From Dokdonia sp. (GTDB lineage: Bacteria > Bacteroidota > Bacteroidia > Flavobacteriales > Flavobacteriaceae), in the NCBI GenBank assembly GCA_023299935.1, contig JALZVV010000023.1:1-34303 (forward strand): a stretch of DNA of 34,303 nucleotides, given 5' to 3'. Under the pieces are notes generated by a model that searched no databases, was not told the DNA's origin, and saw only the letters and a list, made by a program, of their open reading frames with translations. Both the position numbers and the translations under genes were made by a program. Below, piece after piece: positions 17,492 to 25,495 of this stretch; position 1 is the first letter of the stretch, and every line of letters begins with the position of its first letter.

Positions 17492-18988
17492 TTAATCTAC
17501 TACTAATGCATCTGCTATCTTTCGGTCATTTGAGAGCCTTGGTATTTTATTTTGACCCCCTAATTTCCCTACCGATTTCATATAATTGTTGAACCCTTCT
17601 TTAGGGACTGCCGTTATTTTTAATGACTGCAGTACTTTGCCTTCTATAAGATCAAAATAATAGCTGTTTTGTGCTTGTAGTGACTGGTCTAACGCTTTCG
17701 CGAAAGCATCCATAATACCCGCTCCCTTGGGCTCATTTTCAAACTCTATAAACCATTCATGATATGGCAAACCTTCTTGAGGAGTAATTTGCGGTGCCAC
17801 CGTAAATTCATTTATTCTAATTGTTGTGCCTTGCAAGGCATCTTGCATAGCATACTCGACTTCCTTGCCAATCACGTGCTCCCCAAAAGCAGATATAAAA
17901 TGCTTTATACGACCGGAAACAATTACTCGATAAGGGAAAATACTTGTAAATTGTATGGTATCGCCTAGATTGTAGGCCCACAAACCGGCCGTGGTAGAAA
18001 TAATCATCACATAATTTACGTCAACCTCAACATCTTTTAGTGTTATTCTCTCTGGATTCTCCTCAAAAAAACTATCTGCCTTCACAAACTCATAAAAAAT
18101 ACCGCTGTCCAACTGAAGCAACATTCCTTTTTCTCCTTGCTTATCTTGAAAAGCAAAAAACCCTTCACTAGCAGGGTAAAGTTCTATACTATCTACTTTC
18201 CTGCCTATCATGTTTTCAAACTTCGCCCGATAGGGCTCATAATTTACACCTCCATAAATAAAGAGATTAAAATTTTTAAAAAGCTCTCCTACAGGCTTCT
18301 TTGTTTGTGCCATGAGCTTCTCAAAATACATCTGTACCCAAGATGGAATACCGCTTATGATAGTCATATCCTGATGAGCGGTTTCTGCTACAATTGCATC
18401 TACTTTGGTCTCCCAATCTTCTATGCAATTCGTATCCCAACTAGGCAATCTATTTTTTTGAAGATAATTAGGCACATAATGCGCAACGATACCGGAAAGT
18501 CTGCCAATTTTAACACCATTCTTCTCTTCTACCTCTGGGCTCCCTTGTAAGAAAATCATCTTACCGTCTACAAAATCTGTTTTACCTGTCTCTGCGATAT
18601 AGCATAGAATAGCATTACGTGCTGTATCAGGATGCGTAGATATGCTCTCCTTAGTGAGCGGTATATATTTTGCTCCAGAGGTTGTTCCAGAAGTCTTGGC
18701 AAAATAAAGCGGTTTACCCGGCCATAACACATCAGATTCTCCAGATACTACACGCTCAAAATAGGTTTTTAACTGCTCATAATCTCTTATAGGCACGCTA
18801 GCTACAAAGTCATTATGGGTTTGAATACTATCAAACTGGTGATCATTTCCAAATTCTGTGAACTGAGCGGCGTCTATTAGGTTTTTAAAAACTTTTTCTT
18901 GAGTAGCTATTGGGTTTTTTGCCCAAGCATCTATTTTGCGCTGGATGCGGCTAGCAAAAATTTTAGCGGCAAGTGATTTAATTGACAT
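17492..18988 (-). CDS. GH3-family adenylate-forming protein
   Basis: This 498-residue protein matches bacterial relatives of the plant GH3 acyl-acid-amido synthetases (ANL superfamily). The adenylation P-loop TSGTTSGAKY is at residues 99-108, and LYPASEGFFAFQ, the A5-type motif, lies near residue 277. AYNLGDTIQFT then HFISAFGEHV supplies the hinge/A8 region, which in GH3 proteins reads 'GD.v...f...' and 'G.k....gE'. Plant members join amino acids to acyl hormones; the substrate of bacterial members is not established. Its ATG shares one base with the stop of the M23 peptidase gene (TAATG), implying coupled translation. An exact palindrome at 17694-17707 encodes AFAKA. Confidence 0.85.
   Translation of the reverse strand: MSIKSLAAKIFASRIQRKIDAWAKNPIATQEKVFKNLIDAAQFTEFGNDHQFDSIQTHNDFVASVPIRDYEQLKTYFERVVSGESDVLWPGKPLYFAKTSGTTSGAKYIPLTKESISTHPDTARNAILCYIAETGKTDFVDGKMIFLQGSPEVEEKNGVKIGRLSGIVAHYVPNYLQKNRLPSWDTNCIEDWETKVDAIVAETAHQDMTIISGIPSWVQMYFEKLMAQTKKPVGELFKNFNLFIYGGVNYEPYRAKFENMIGRKVDSIELYPASEGFFAFQDKQGEKGMLLQLDSGIFYEFVKADSFFEENPERITLKDVEVDVNYVMIISTTAGLWAYNLGDTIQFTSIFPYRVIVSGRIKHFISAFGEHVIGKEVEYAMQDALQGTTIRINEFTVAPQITPQEGLPYHEWFIEFENEPKGAGIMDAFAKALDQSLQAQNSYYFDLIEGKVLQSLKITAVPKEGFNNYMKSVGKLGGQNKIPRLSNDRKIADALVVD
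17694..17707. repeat. 14-bp palindrome GCTTTCGCGAAAGC, exact copy 4
   Basis: Perfect palindrome in the GH3-like gene near its 3' end, in the AFAKA frame. Confidence 0.9.
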
Positions 18989-19854
18989 TAGTTAAAATCT
19001 ATAAAGTCTATAGGGTTAATGGGATATCCATCTGCCCAAAGTTCAAAATGAAGATGAGGTCCCGTAGAGAGCTCTCCCGTATTTCCTACCGTCGCAATAA
19101 CTTCTCCTGCGGTTACTAACTCTCCCTGGATTTTGGCTAAAGACTCGTTATGTTTATACACCGTAATTAAGTCGTTATCGTGTCTTAAAATAATAACGTG
19201 GCCCGTTTCTGCAGTCCATTCTGCAAAGATTACAATACCATCTGCAGCAGCAAGAACAGGAGCACCTTTCTCTGCCACAATATCCAAGGCATAGTGCTTA
19301 TCTCTTATGCTATAGCTTTGAGAAATGATTCCATTGATAGGCGTGAACAAGGCGATCTCGCTTCCAGAACTGGCGCTTTGAAATAGATTATACTTATCTT
19401 CTTGAGCTACGGTTTCTCTAAGTAAGGAATCCGCTCTTGAAGTCTCGACTTCTAGTTCGTCTGAAGTAAAAACCTGTTCTTGTATAGAGTCTCTATCAAA
19501 TTCTATAATGGCTACATCTCCTGTTAACACGTTTTTTATAGAGCCATAATATTGCTCATTGACACGTATAATATTTTGAAGAGAATCTGTTTTTGCCAGT
19601 AATATCCTGGCATCTTTTTTAAGAGCCGCACTAGAATAACCTGGAATATATTCCCGCAAAGGAGTAAACGCAATAAGCAAAGTTGTTAGGCCTATAAGTA
19701 GGATAGCGGCAACGCCAGAAAGAATAAATACATTGAGGCGTGTGAGTTTAAAAGAAAGGCGTTCTTCAAAAGAGTCTTCATTAAGTATCACAAGTCTATA
19801 CTTGTGAAGCAGCTTCTTGGCTATTTTTTTTCTCTTGCTTGTCTTAGCATTCAT
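18988..19854 (-). CDS. Membrane-anchored M23 (LytM-type) peptidase
   Basis: This protein has a cytoplasmic basic N-terminus, one transmembrane helix (about residues 41-63), a periplasmic linker with helical coiled-coil character (about 78-150), and a C-terminal LytM/peptidase M23 domain. Zinc-site residues are visible: H187 and D191 in HYALD (HxxxD), and H267-x-H269 in HLHFEL. The enzyme is therefore probably an active endopeptidase cutting peptidoglycan cross-links. The frame is open to a TTG at 19863; ATG at 19854 is preferred and gives 288 residues. A TATATTTG box 6 bp before this ATG suggests a leaderless transcript. It is the first gene of the long minus-strand block ending at 2436. Confidence 0.9.
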   Translation of the reverse strand: MNAKTSKRKKIAKKLLHKYRLVILNEDSFEERLSFKLTRLNVFILSGVAAILLIGLTTLLIAFTPLREYIPGYSSAALKKDARILLAKTDSLQNIIRVNEQYYGSIKNVLTGDVAIIEFDRDSIQEQVFTSDELEVETSRADSLLRETVAQEDKYNLFQSASSGSEIALFTPINGIISQSYSIRDKHYALDIVAEKGAPVLAAADGIVIFAEWTAETGHVIILRHDNDLITVYKHNESLAKIQGELVTAGEVIATVGNTGELSTGPHLHFELWADGYPINPIDFIDFN

Positions 19855-19860
19855 ACTATG

Positions 19861-19868
19861 CAAATATA
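19861..19868 (-). promoter_or_regulatory. Predicted -7 box TATATTTG of the M23 peptidase/polysaccharide block
   Basis: Exact match to the Bacteroidota TAnnTTTG -7 element on the minus strand. Only 6 bp separate it from the preferred ATG at 19854, so transcription would start at or next to the start codon. No good -33 TTG is seen upstream. Confidence 0.5.
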
Positions 19869-19942
19869 CTATCTCCCTTTATTTCATTTCTTGTTAGCAT
19901 ACTAAAATTACCAGAATTACCCTCTTGATGCGTATTTCTTAC

Positions 19943-19950
19943 TATCTTTG
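19943..19950 (+). promoter_or_regulatory. Predicted -7 box TATCTTTG of tatA
   Basis: Exact TAnnTTTG match 19 bp before the tatA ATG, with a TTG at 19925-19927 (15-bp spacing, slightly short) as a possible -33 element. It supports starting tatA at 19970, because the frame open from 19925 would begin upstream of this box. Confidence 0.55.
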
Positions 19951-19969
19951 TATTTCTAAATCGAATATT

Positions 19970-20158
19970 ATGAGTTTTTTGGGTATTTTTTTAGGCATGA
20001 TAGGGCCTTGGCAGATAGGGCTTATTGTTTTAGTGGTACTACTCCTTTTTGGAGGAAAGAAAATACCAGAAATGATGCGTGGACTAGGAGGAGGTATCAA
20101 GGAGTTTAAAAAAGCTTCTAAAGACGAAGATGATCCGCAAATAAAAGAAGAAAACTAG
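19970..20158 (+). CDS. tatA: Twin-arginine translocase subunit TatA/TatE
   Basis: This 62-residue single-span membrane protein forms the pore-assembling component of the Tat system for folded-protein export. It has a short N-terminus, a transmembrane helix at about residues 13-27, the conserved FGGKKIPE hinge at 27-34, an amphipathic helix with RGLGGGIKEFKKA, and an acidic tail. The frame is open upstream to 19925, but ATG at 19970 gives the correct TatA N-terminus and follows the predicted promoter. It is divergent from the M23 peptidase gene. No tatC is nearby, which is common in Bacteroidota. It is followed by a bidirectional terminator. Confidence 0.95.
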   Translation: MSFLGIFLGMIGPWQIGLIVLVVLLLFGGKKIPEMMRGLGGGIKEFKKASKDEDDPQIKEEN

Positions 20159-20181
20159 AACACTATCGTTCTATTACATAT

Positions 20182-20208
20182 AAAAAGCCACGCAATGCGT
20201 GGCTTTTT
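20182..20208. terminator. Bidirectional rho-independent terminator
   Basis: An inverted repeat with a strong GCCACGC/GCGTGGC stem flanked by A5 and T6 tracts. It sits between convergent tatA and the DUF4837 gene, so it can end transcription from both sides. Confidence 0.9.
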
Positions 20209-20236
20209 TGTGTTATAAATACCAATAAACGAATAC

Positions 20237-21202
20237 TTATTCTAAAGTTGCAGACCTTAAGATGGCTTCTAACTCCATCATGTTATCTCTTTGTTCTTGG
20301 GAAGGAGAATAAATAAAGCCTTCTAAAACTAGATAACGTCCATTCTTTTCATCCTTTATCGCATAATTAAGAAAAGGGCCAGCTCTGTATTTTCCCTGTA
20401 TATCCCAAGTTCCTTTGGTCTCCCAGGCAAAGTGCCCATCTATTTCTGTTTGAGCTAGATAGGGCGAGAAGGCTCTTTCCGTCTGGAAACGACCTTCTCC
20501 TACAGGAATATTTTTGCCCGCGATAGAGTCTCTCATTCTTACAATACGAGCAATGGTAAAGGTATCTCTATCTAAGGTTCTTAATGGCACTTCATACACC
20601 GTTAAGTTCATATTCCCATTGCGTTTTAAGTCACGGCGCATCCAGAAAAAATTCTCATTTTGAATTTCATACTTATATACTGTTGGAAATTTCATATTTA
20701 CACCAAGGGTCGCTCGCAGAGAATCTGTATTTTTTAGAGAAACATTTATTCTCCTTACATTTTCCTCTAGTTCCTGTGCTTTATAAGCCTCTAAAATTTC
20801 TTGTCTATTGTTAATTATCACCTGTGCCATTTCCAGTTCACTATTTCCTGTGACTGTAATACTGGTCTGAGGGGCAGCATAAAGGTCCTTGCCAATTTTT
20901 ACGGAAGCAGCTCCTTTTTCAAATCGTAAAAAAATCCGACTTTGTTTCTGAGTTCCTCTAAACGCATCAGGTTCAATCTGGTCTATTGAAAAAGAAGGCT
21001 CTTCTCTAGGCAAACCATAAATAGGGACTGCAAGTACTTTACGTACGGCATCTCCTACAAGGCCTTGCCATTGTTCGTTTGAAGCTACTACCTTTACCGT
21101 ACTTGCCAGCCCAAAAGAACTAGATAGAATACGTTTTTTAGGTTTATCATCGCAAGAGAGAAGGACTCCTATGCACAGTATAACGGTGAGTAATTTTTTC
21201 AT
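20237..21202 (-). CDS. DUF4837 family lipoprotein
   Basis: This is a 321-residue predicted lipoprotein. The N-terminal signal ends in a lipobox LLSC with Cys16, followed by acidic residues (CDDK), a pattern that in Bacteroidota can favour export to the outer membrane or surface. The mature part carries the DUF4837 signature: an SSFGLASTVKVV start, NEQWQGLVGDAVRKVL, and a GLPREEPSFSIDQI segment where the family has 'LPQ.EP.F....'. The function is unknown. It lies 20 bp after the LysM transglycosylase gene, so it is probably co-transcribed with that cell-wall enzyme. Confidence 0.85.
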   Translation of the reverse strand: MKKLLTVILCIGVLLSCDDKPKKRILSSSFGLASTVKVVASNEQWQGLVGDAVRKVLAVPIYGLPREEPSFSIDQIEPDAFRGTQKQSRIFLRFEKGAASVKIGKDLYAAPQTSITVTGNSELEMAQVIINNRQEILEAYKAQELEENVRRINVSLKNTDSLRATLGVNMKFPTVYKYEIQNENFFWMRRDLKRNGNMNLTVYEVPLRTLDRDTFTIARIVRMRDSIAGKNIPVGEGRFQTERAFSPYLAQTEIDGHFAWETKGTWDIQGKYRAGPFLNYAIKDEKNGRYLVLEGFIYSPSQEQRDNMMELEAILRSATLE

Positions 21203-21222
21203 TTTAGTAATTCTTTTAAAAA

Positions 21223-22854
21223 TTATTTTCCAACAACCAGCTTCATTCCTGGTTTGAGCTTATTCCCTCTAATATCATTCCAAAGTCTAATATTCTCTAC
21301 ACTAACTCCAGGAAATTTATTTGCAATTTTCCATAAAGAATCTCCTTCTTGTACAGTATAGGTCGCACTCCCTGCTGGAATGGCTTTTTGTTTCTTTTCT
21401 GGCTCTGTTGCATCTACTGGTTTTCTAGGATAGATTGTAAGCCGTTGTCCAATTTTGAGATTGTTAGACCTCATATTATTCCACCGTTTTATCTGGCTTA
21501 CTTTCACCCCATATTTATTGGCTATTTTTCCGAGATAATCACCGTTTTTAACGCGGTATCGCACTTGAGCATCTGAGGTCGTGAGTTTGGGAAGTGGTTT
21601 TTCTCTTTTGTCTAATTCCGCTTTCGCGAAAGCATAAATCGCATCTTCATTCTGCACAAATTTACCCACACTTTCTGAAGGTAATCTTAGGTAGTATTGC
21701 TTGCCTTTAACCACAGGAATAACATCCAGTTTATAGGAGGGGTTCAAAAACTGAAGGGTTTCCAGAGGCTCTCCTGTAAGGGTGGCTACTTGCTCTAATG
21801 TAATGGTGTTTTTAATGTGTATCGTGTCTGAAGCAAAATAGGAAACGGGCGGTTTTTGGGGTTGATAACCGTGCTCCTCTGCATATTCAAAAAGATACAT
21901 CGTTGCTAGAAAAGCTGGCACATAACCCGCGGTTTCACGTGGAAGATTCTCTCTTATATTCCAATAATTGATATAGCCACCACTGCGGCGTATCGCCTTA
22001 GAAACGTTGCCAGGACCAGAATTGTAAGAGGCTAGAGCAAGGTCCCAATCTCCAAACATCCCATAGAGTTTAGACAAATATTCACAAGCAGCTTCTGTGG
22101 CCATAATAGGATCCATGCGCTCATCTACGTAGGAGTTTACATCAAGACCATATATTTTACCTGTAGTAAACATAAACTGCCATAAACCCGTAGCTCCAAC
22201 TCGTGATTTTGCTCTTGGTTTTAGGGCTGATTCTACAATAGCTAAATATTTTATCTCTAATGGAATGTTATATCTATCCAATCGCTCCTCAAACAATGGA
22301 AAGTAAAATTCACTTACTGCCATAAGGCGTTCCATAGTAGGTTTATGTCGTTTCAAATAGCGCTTTATCACACTTTCCAGCGAGGGATTATAAGCAATAT
22401 TAAAAGGTGTTTTTGCATCTAATCGTGCCAACCGATTTTTTAGGGTATCTGTAGGAAGATCTATGAGAACTTCTTCTCGATAATTAGGGTAATTAACCAT
22501 AGACAAAATGGAGTCGTATAGGTCCATTCTTGCCAATTCTTTGCGCCAGGCATTGTCCAGTCGTTCTGCTAATGGATTGTCTTTTAAAGCATTCGTTTCA
22601 TGCTTTGTAAAATCAGGCTGTGCAGTGGTTTGAGGGACTTCTGGTACAATTGGCTCCGTTTGTTTACTATCAGGTTGTGAAACCGGTACTATAGTATCGT
22701 TTTGAACCGTCGCTTCTTCAATCTGCTGCTCTTGAACAGCTTCTCGTTGTGCTACTCTTTCCAGATAAACGCTATAAGGTATCGTGTCTTGGGCTCTGGT
22801 TATCAAACCGAGTACAAGAAAAATCAATACTAAAAAATGTTGTTTTAATCGCAT
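21223..22854 (-). CDS. MltD-like lytic transglycosylase with LysM repeats
   Basis: This periplasmic murein hydrolase cleaves glycan strands to 1,6-anhydroMurNAc. The frame is open back to 22962, but the ATG at 22854 begins a clean signal peptide (MRLKQHFLVLIFLVLGLITRAQ) and avoids overlap with pgk, giving 543 residues. A Pro/Gln/Glu-rich linker is followed by an SLT domain. The catalytic Glu is in IVESALKPR (residue 208), followed by GATGLWQFM and ALASYNSGPGNV, the standard family motifs. Downstream come one degenerate and two clear LysM modules (YRVKNGDYLGKIA and YTVQEGDSLWKIA) that bind peptidoglycan. An exact palindrome at 21620-21633 encodes AFAKA between the LysM segments. Confidence 0.92.
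   Translation of the reverse strand: MRLKQHFLVLIFLVLGLITRAQDTIPYSVYLERVAQREAVQEQQIEEATVQNDTIVPVSQPDSKQTEPIVPEVPQTTAQPDFTKHETNALKDNPLAERLDNAWRKELARMDLYDSILSMVNYPNYREEVLIDLPTDTLKNRLARLDAKTPFNIAYNPSLESVIKRYLKRHKPTMERLMAVSEFYFPLFEERLDRYNIPLEIKYLAIVESALKPRAKSRVGATGLWQFMFTTGKIYGLDVNSYVDERMDPIMATEAACEYLSKLYGMFGDWDLALASYNSGPGNVSKAIRRSGGYINYWNIRENLPRETAGYVPAFLATMYLFEYAEEHGYQPQKPPVSYFASDTIHIKNTITLEQVATLTGEPLETLQFLNPSYKLDVIPVVKGKQYYLRLPSESVGKFVQNEDAIYAFAKAELDKREKPLPKLTTSDAQVRYRVKNGDYLGKIANKYGVKVSQIKRWNNMRSNNLKIGQRLTIYPRKPVDATEPEKKQKAIPAGSATYTVQEGDSLWKIANKFPGVSVENIRLWNDIRGNKLKPGMKLVVGK
21620..21633. repeat. 14-bp palindrome GCTTTCGCGAAAGC, exact copy 5
   Basis: Perfect palindrome in the transglycosylase gene, AFAKA frame, in the linker ahead of the second LysM module. 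Confidence 0.9.
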
Positions 22855-22904
22855 ACATTTATCAACGCCACATAGAGGGAAAACGTATCCCGAAGGGGTT
22901 CTGT

Positions 22905-22912
22905 CAAATATA
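22905..22912 (-). promoter_or_regulatory. Candidate -7 box TATATTTG of the transglycosylase-DUF4837 unit
   Basis: Exact TAnnTTTG match on the minus strand in the 88-bp gap after pgk, 50 bp before the chosen ATG at 22854. No clear -33 element is seen. It also argues against the 22962 start, which would lie upstream of it. Confidence 0.45.
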
Positions 22913-22942
22913 AAGGTTTTGAAAGAGAGTTTCTTGTTAGTT

Positions 22943-24130
22943 CTAACGCTCAATAGCGCCAATTCCTGGCAAGGTCTTTCCTTCCAGCATCTCTAGCATC
23001 GCACCTCCTCCTGTAGACACATAACTTACTTTTTGAGCAAATCCAAATTGTTTTACCGCAGCCACACTATCTCCGCCTCCTACTAAAGAGAAAGTCCCGT
23101 TTTCTGTGGCCTGTGCAATGCTATTGCCTAAGGCTATAGTTCCTTGAGCAAAGCTATCCATTTCAAAAACACCCAATGGACCATTCCAAAGTATCGTTTT
23201 ACAGCGCTGTACCACAGTATCAAAATTAGTTCTAGAAGCAGGTCCAGCGTCAAGCCCTTGCCAATTATCAGGAATATTTTTAATATCGCTTGTTTGGGTT
23301 TCGGCATCATTTGCAAAGACATTTGCCGCGACTATATCTACCGGTAAGTGAATCTTAACACCCTTTGAATCGGCTTGTTTAAGGATCTCCAAGGCAAGTT
23401 CCATTTTATCATCTTCACAGATAGAATCACCTATGTTGCCGCCTTGTGCTTTAATAAAAGTAAAGGCCATACCGCCCCCTATTATAATCTCATCTACTTT
23501 ATCTAATATATTCTCTATTACCGTAATCTTAGAAGACACTTTTGACCCTCCCAAAATCGCCAGGACAGGTTTTTCGCTATTGTTAAGCACGCGATCAAGA
23601 CTCTCTATTTCCTTAGCTAATAGTTGTCCATAACATTTCGCTCCTGGAAAAAACTGAGCAACTACGGTCGTACTTGCATGAGCTCTATGGGCTGTTCCAA
23701 AGGCGTCATTTACGTATATATCTCCTAGCTGGGATAGTGCTTTTGCAAAAGCTTCATCTCCCTTTTTCTCTTCATCATGGTATCTCAAGTTTTCTAGCAA
23801 TAAGATTTGCCCCATCTCTAATTCCTTTGCTGCTGTCTCAGCCTCTTCACCTACGCAGTTTGCCACAAATTTTACCTCCACACCTATAATTTCTGAAACC
23901 GTACTACAAATATGCTGTAGCGAAAATTCAGATTCTTGGTTTTTAGGACGACCCAAGTGAGACATTAATATTGCAGAGCCCCCATCTTCTAAAATTTTAA
24001 GAATAGTAGGTTTTGCTGCTTCAATCCGTGTGGTGTCTGTTACCTTAAAATTCTCATCTAATGGCACATTAAAATCTACACGTATAAGTGCCTTTTTATT
24101 GTCAAAATTAAAGTTGTCAATAGTCGTCAT
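22943..24130 (-). CDS. pgk: Phosphoglycerate kinase
   Basis: This glycolytic enzyme transfers phosphate between 1,3-bisphosphoglycerate and ADP in the cytoplasm. The protein has 395 residues from the ATG at 24130; seven codons upstream from 24151 are also open but are unlikely to be used. Signatures include RVDFNVP at residues 17-23, LMSHLGRPKN with the GRP motif, and NDAFGTAHRAHAST. The nucleotide-side segments GGSKVSSKI, WNGPLGVFE, GGGDSVAAV and VSTGGGAMLE follow in order. It is divergent from holB. A near-relative of the iterated palindrome (GCTTTTGCAAAAGC, 23739-23752) also encodes AFAKA here. The transglycosylase gene follows 88 bp downstream. Confidence 0.97.
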   Translation of the reverse strand: MTTIDNFNFDNKKALIRVDFNVPLDENFKVTDTTRIEAAKPTILKILEDGGSAILMSHLGRPKNQESEFSLQHICSTVSEIIGVEVKFVANCVGEEAETAAKELEMGQILLLENLRYHDEEKKGDEAFAKALSQLGDIYVNDAFGTAHRAHASTTVVAQFFPGAKCYGQLLAKEIESLDRVLNNSEKPVLAILGGSKVSSKITVIENILDKVDEIIIGGGMAFTFIKAQGGNIGDSICEDDKMELALEILKQADSKGVKIHLPVDIVAANVFANDAETQTSDIKNIPDNWQGLDAGPASRTNFDTVVQRCKTILWNGPLGVFEMDSFAQGTIALGNSIAQATENGTFSLVGGGDSVAAVKQFGFAQKVSYVSTGGGAMLEMLEGKTLPGIGAIER

Positions 24131-24148
24131 AATCCCTGATTTTGCTAG

Positions 24149-24156
24149 CAAATATA
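24149..24156 (-). promoter_or_regulatory. Predicted -7 box TATATTTG of pgk
   Basis: Exact TAnnTTTG match on the minus strand, 18 bp before the pgk ATG at 24130. It sits within the upstream codons of the longer open frame, which supports the shorter pgk start. Confidence 0.5.
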
Positions 24157-24190
24157 GCTGATACCCTAGTTAAAAACGTAACATTTCTAT

Positions 24191-24198
24191 TATATTTG
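24191..24198 (+). promoter_or_regulatory. Predicted -7 box TATATTTG of holB
   Basis: Exact TAnnTTTG match, 6 bp before the chosen ATG at 24205, the same geometry as for the M23 peptidase gene. A start at the ATG (leaderless mRNA) is predicted. No -33 TTG is visible at the usual distance. Confidence 0.5.
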
Positions 24199-24204
24199 AC
24201 CTCT

Positions 24205-25350
24205 ATGCTTTTCTCAAACGTTATAGGTCAAGAATTTATAAAAAGTCACCTCACTAAGAGTGCAGTTAAGGGGAGAATTCCTCACGCACAGCTGTTTGTA
24301 GGTGTTGCAGGTTCTGGAATATTACCTATGGCTATTGCTTATGCCCAGTACATTATATGCAGTAATAGCGGTAATGAAAACCAGGGAGGTAATGAGGCCT
24401 GTAATCTCAAGTTTCAAAATTATGGCCATCCTGATTTGCATTTTGCTTATCCCGTCGCGGCGGCATCAACTAATCAAAAAAAGCCAGTTTCAGCACATTT
24501 TGCAGTGGAATGGAGAAGTTTTCTTAAGGATAATATGTACGGTAGTCTGTTTGATTGGCATAAGCATATTGGGATAGAGAAAAAACAAAGCCAAATAAGC
24601 GTACACGAGGCTGCAGATATTAACAAAGCACTTGCCCTCAAATCTTTTGAAGGAGGATATAAGGTGATGATTATCTGGATGGCAGAAAAAATGAATCGCG
24701 AAGCATCTAATAAGCTTTTAAAACTCATTGAGGAACCACCTAATAAAACTGTTTTCCTGCTCCTTGCAGAAAATGATGACCTAATTATAGATACTATCAA
24801 GTCGCGTTGTCAAGTATTACAATTCCCAAGATTAAGTACTACACAAATCGCAACGGCTTTAGTTAAGAAATTTAGCCTCTCAGAAGGCGAAGCCATGAAA
24901 ATTGCCCATCAATCTGATGGAGATTTCAATAAAGCCCAACTGCTGCTGCAAAGCGATAACGACGAATTACTTTTTGAACAGTGGTTTGTAACTTGGGTTC
25001 GAAGTGCATTTATGGCAAGACAAAAAAAGGAAGCGATTTTAGATCTAATTGAGTGGAGTGAAACGATAGCCAAAACAGGGAGAGAAACACAAAAAAATTT
25101 CTTGCAATATAGTGTCCAATTTTTCAGGCAAGCGCTATTAAAAAACTACGCAATTCCAGATCTTGTTTTTATGGAAACCCAAACGGATTTTGATCTCAAC
25201 AAATTTGCTCCTTTTATACACGGAAATAATATTGCAGACATCATTTCTGAGCTAGAAAAAGCGCAATATCACATAGAACGCAACGGAAATGCCAAAATTA
25301 TCCTCTCGGATTTATCCATAAAACTAACACGATTAATACATCGTAAATAA
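24205..25350 (+). CDS. holB: DNA polymerase III subunit delta' (clamp-loader)
   Basis: This is a clamp-loader AAA+ subunit of 381 residues from the ATG at 24205. The open frame from 24142 adds 21 residues upstream of the predicted promoter and is not favoured. VIGQEFIKSHL and RIPHAQLFVG are the usual opening. The P-loop is degenerate (GVAGSGIL at 33-40, without the Lys-Thr), as expected of a delta' subunit that does not hydrolyse ATP. It is followed by a Cys/His-containing insert (C52, C66, H75, H79). The sensor-like NREASNKLLKLIEEPP and the SRC motif (IKSRCQ) confirm the family. It is divergent from pgk and is followed by a terminator. Confidence 0.9.
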   Translation: MLFSNVIGQEFIKSHLTKSAVKGRIPHAQLFVGVAGSGILPMAIAYAQYIICSNSGNENQGGNEACNLKFQNYGHPDLHFAYPVAAASTNQKKPVSAHFAVEWRSFLKDNMYGSLFDWHKHIGIEKKQSQISVHEAADINKALALKSFEGGYKVMIIWMAEKMNREASNKLLKLIEEPPNKTVFLLLAENDDLIIDTIKSRCQVLQFPRLSTTQIATALVKKFSLSEGEAMKIAHQSDGDFNKAQLLLQSDNDELLFEQWFVTWVRSAFMARQKKEAILDLIEWSETIAKTGRETQKNFLQYSVQFFRQALLKNYAIPDLVFMETQTDFDLNKFAPFIHGNNIADIISELEKAQYHIERNGNAKIILSDLSIKLTRLIHRK

Positions 25351-25455
25351 GCAGATTATCAATTACTTATGTCATTTTTAGATAACTCTAAAAACTGCAA
25401 TTGGCTCAACTAATTCAAACAAATAGGGGTTTTTGAACAATCTTAAGCTATTTAC

Positions 25456-25483
25456 AAAGTGCAGCTGTTTCGCTGCCCTTTTT
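25456..25483. terminator. Likely bidirectional terminator between holB and the OmpH-like gene
   Basis: A GCAGC/GCTGC stem (25461-25465 with 25472-25476) with a 6-nt loop, extended by AAAG/CTTT pairs and flanked by A- and T-rich tracts. It is placed between two convergent genes. Confidence 0.7.
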
Positions 25484-25495
25484 AAAAAAGTAATT

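Noticed and set aside
17873-17878. CACGTG core as another parS site
   Set aside because: Only the 6-bp core matches; the flanking TGTTN and AAACA parts are absent.
18137-18550. 137-codon open frame on the plus strand opposite the GH3-like gene
   Set aside because: It is antisense to a well-supported gene, with no promoter box or recognisable domain.
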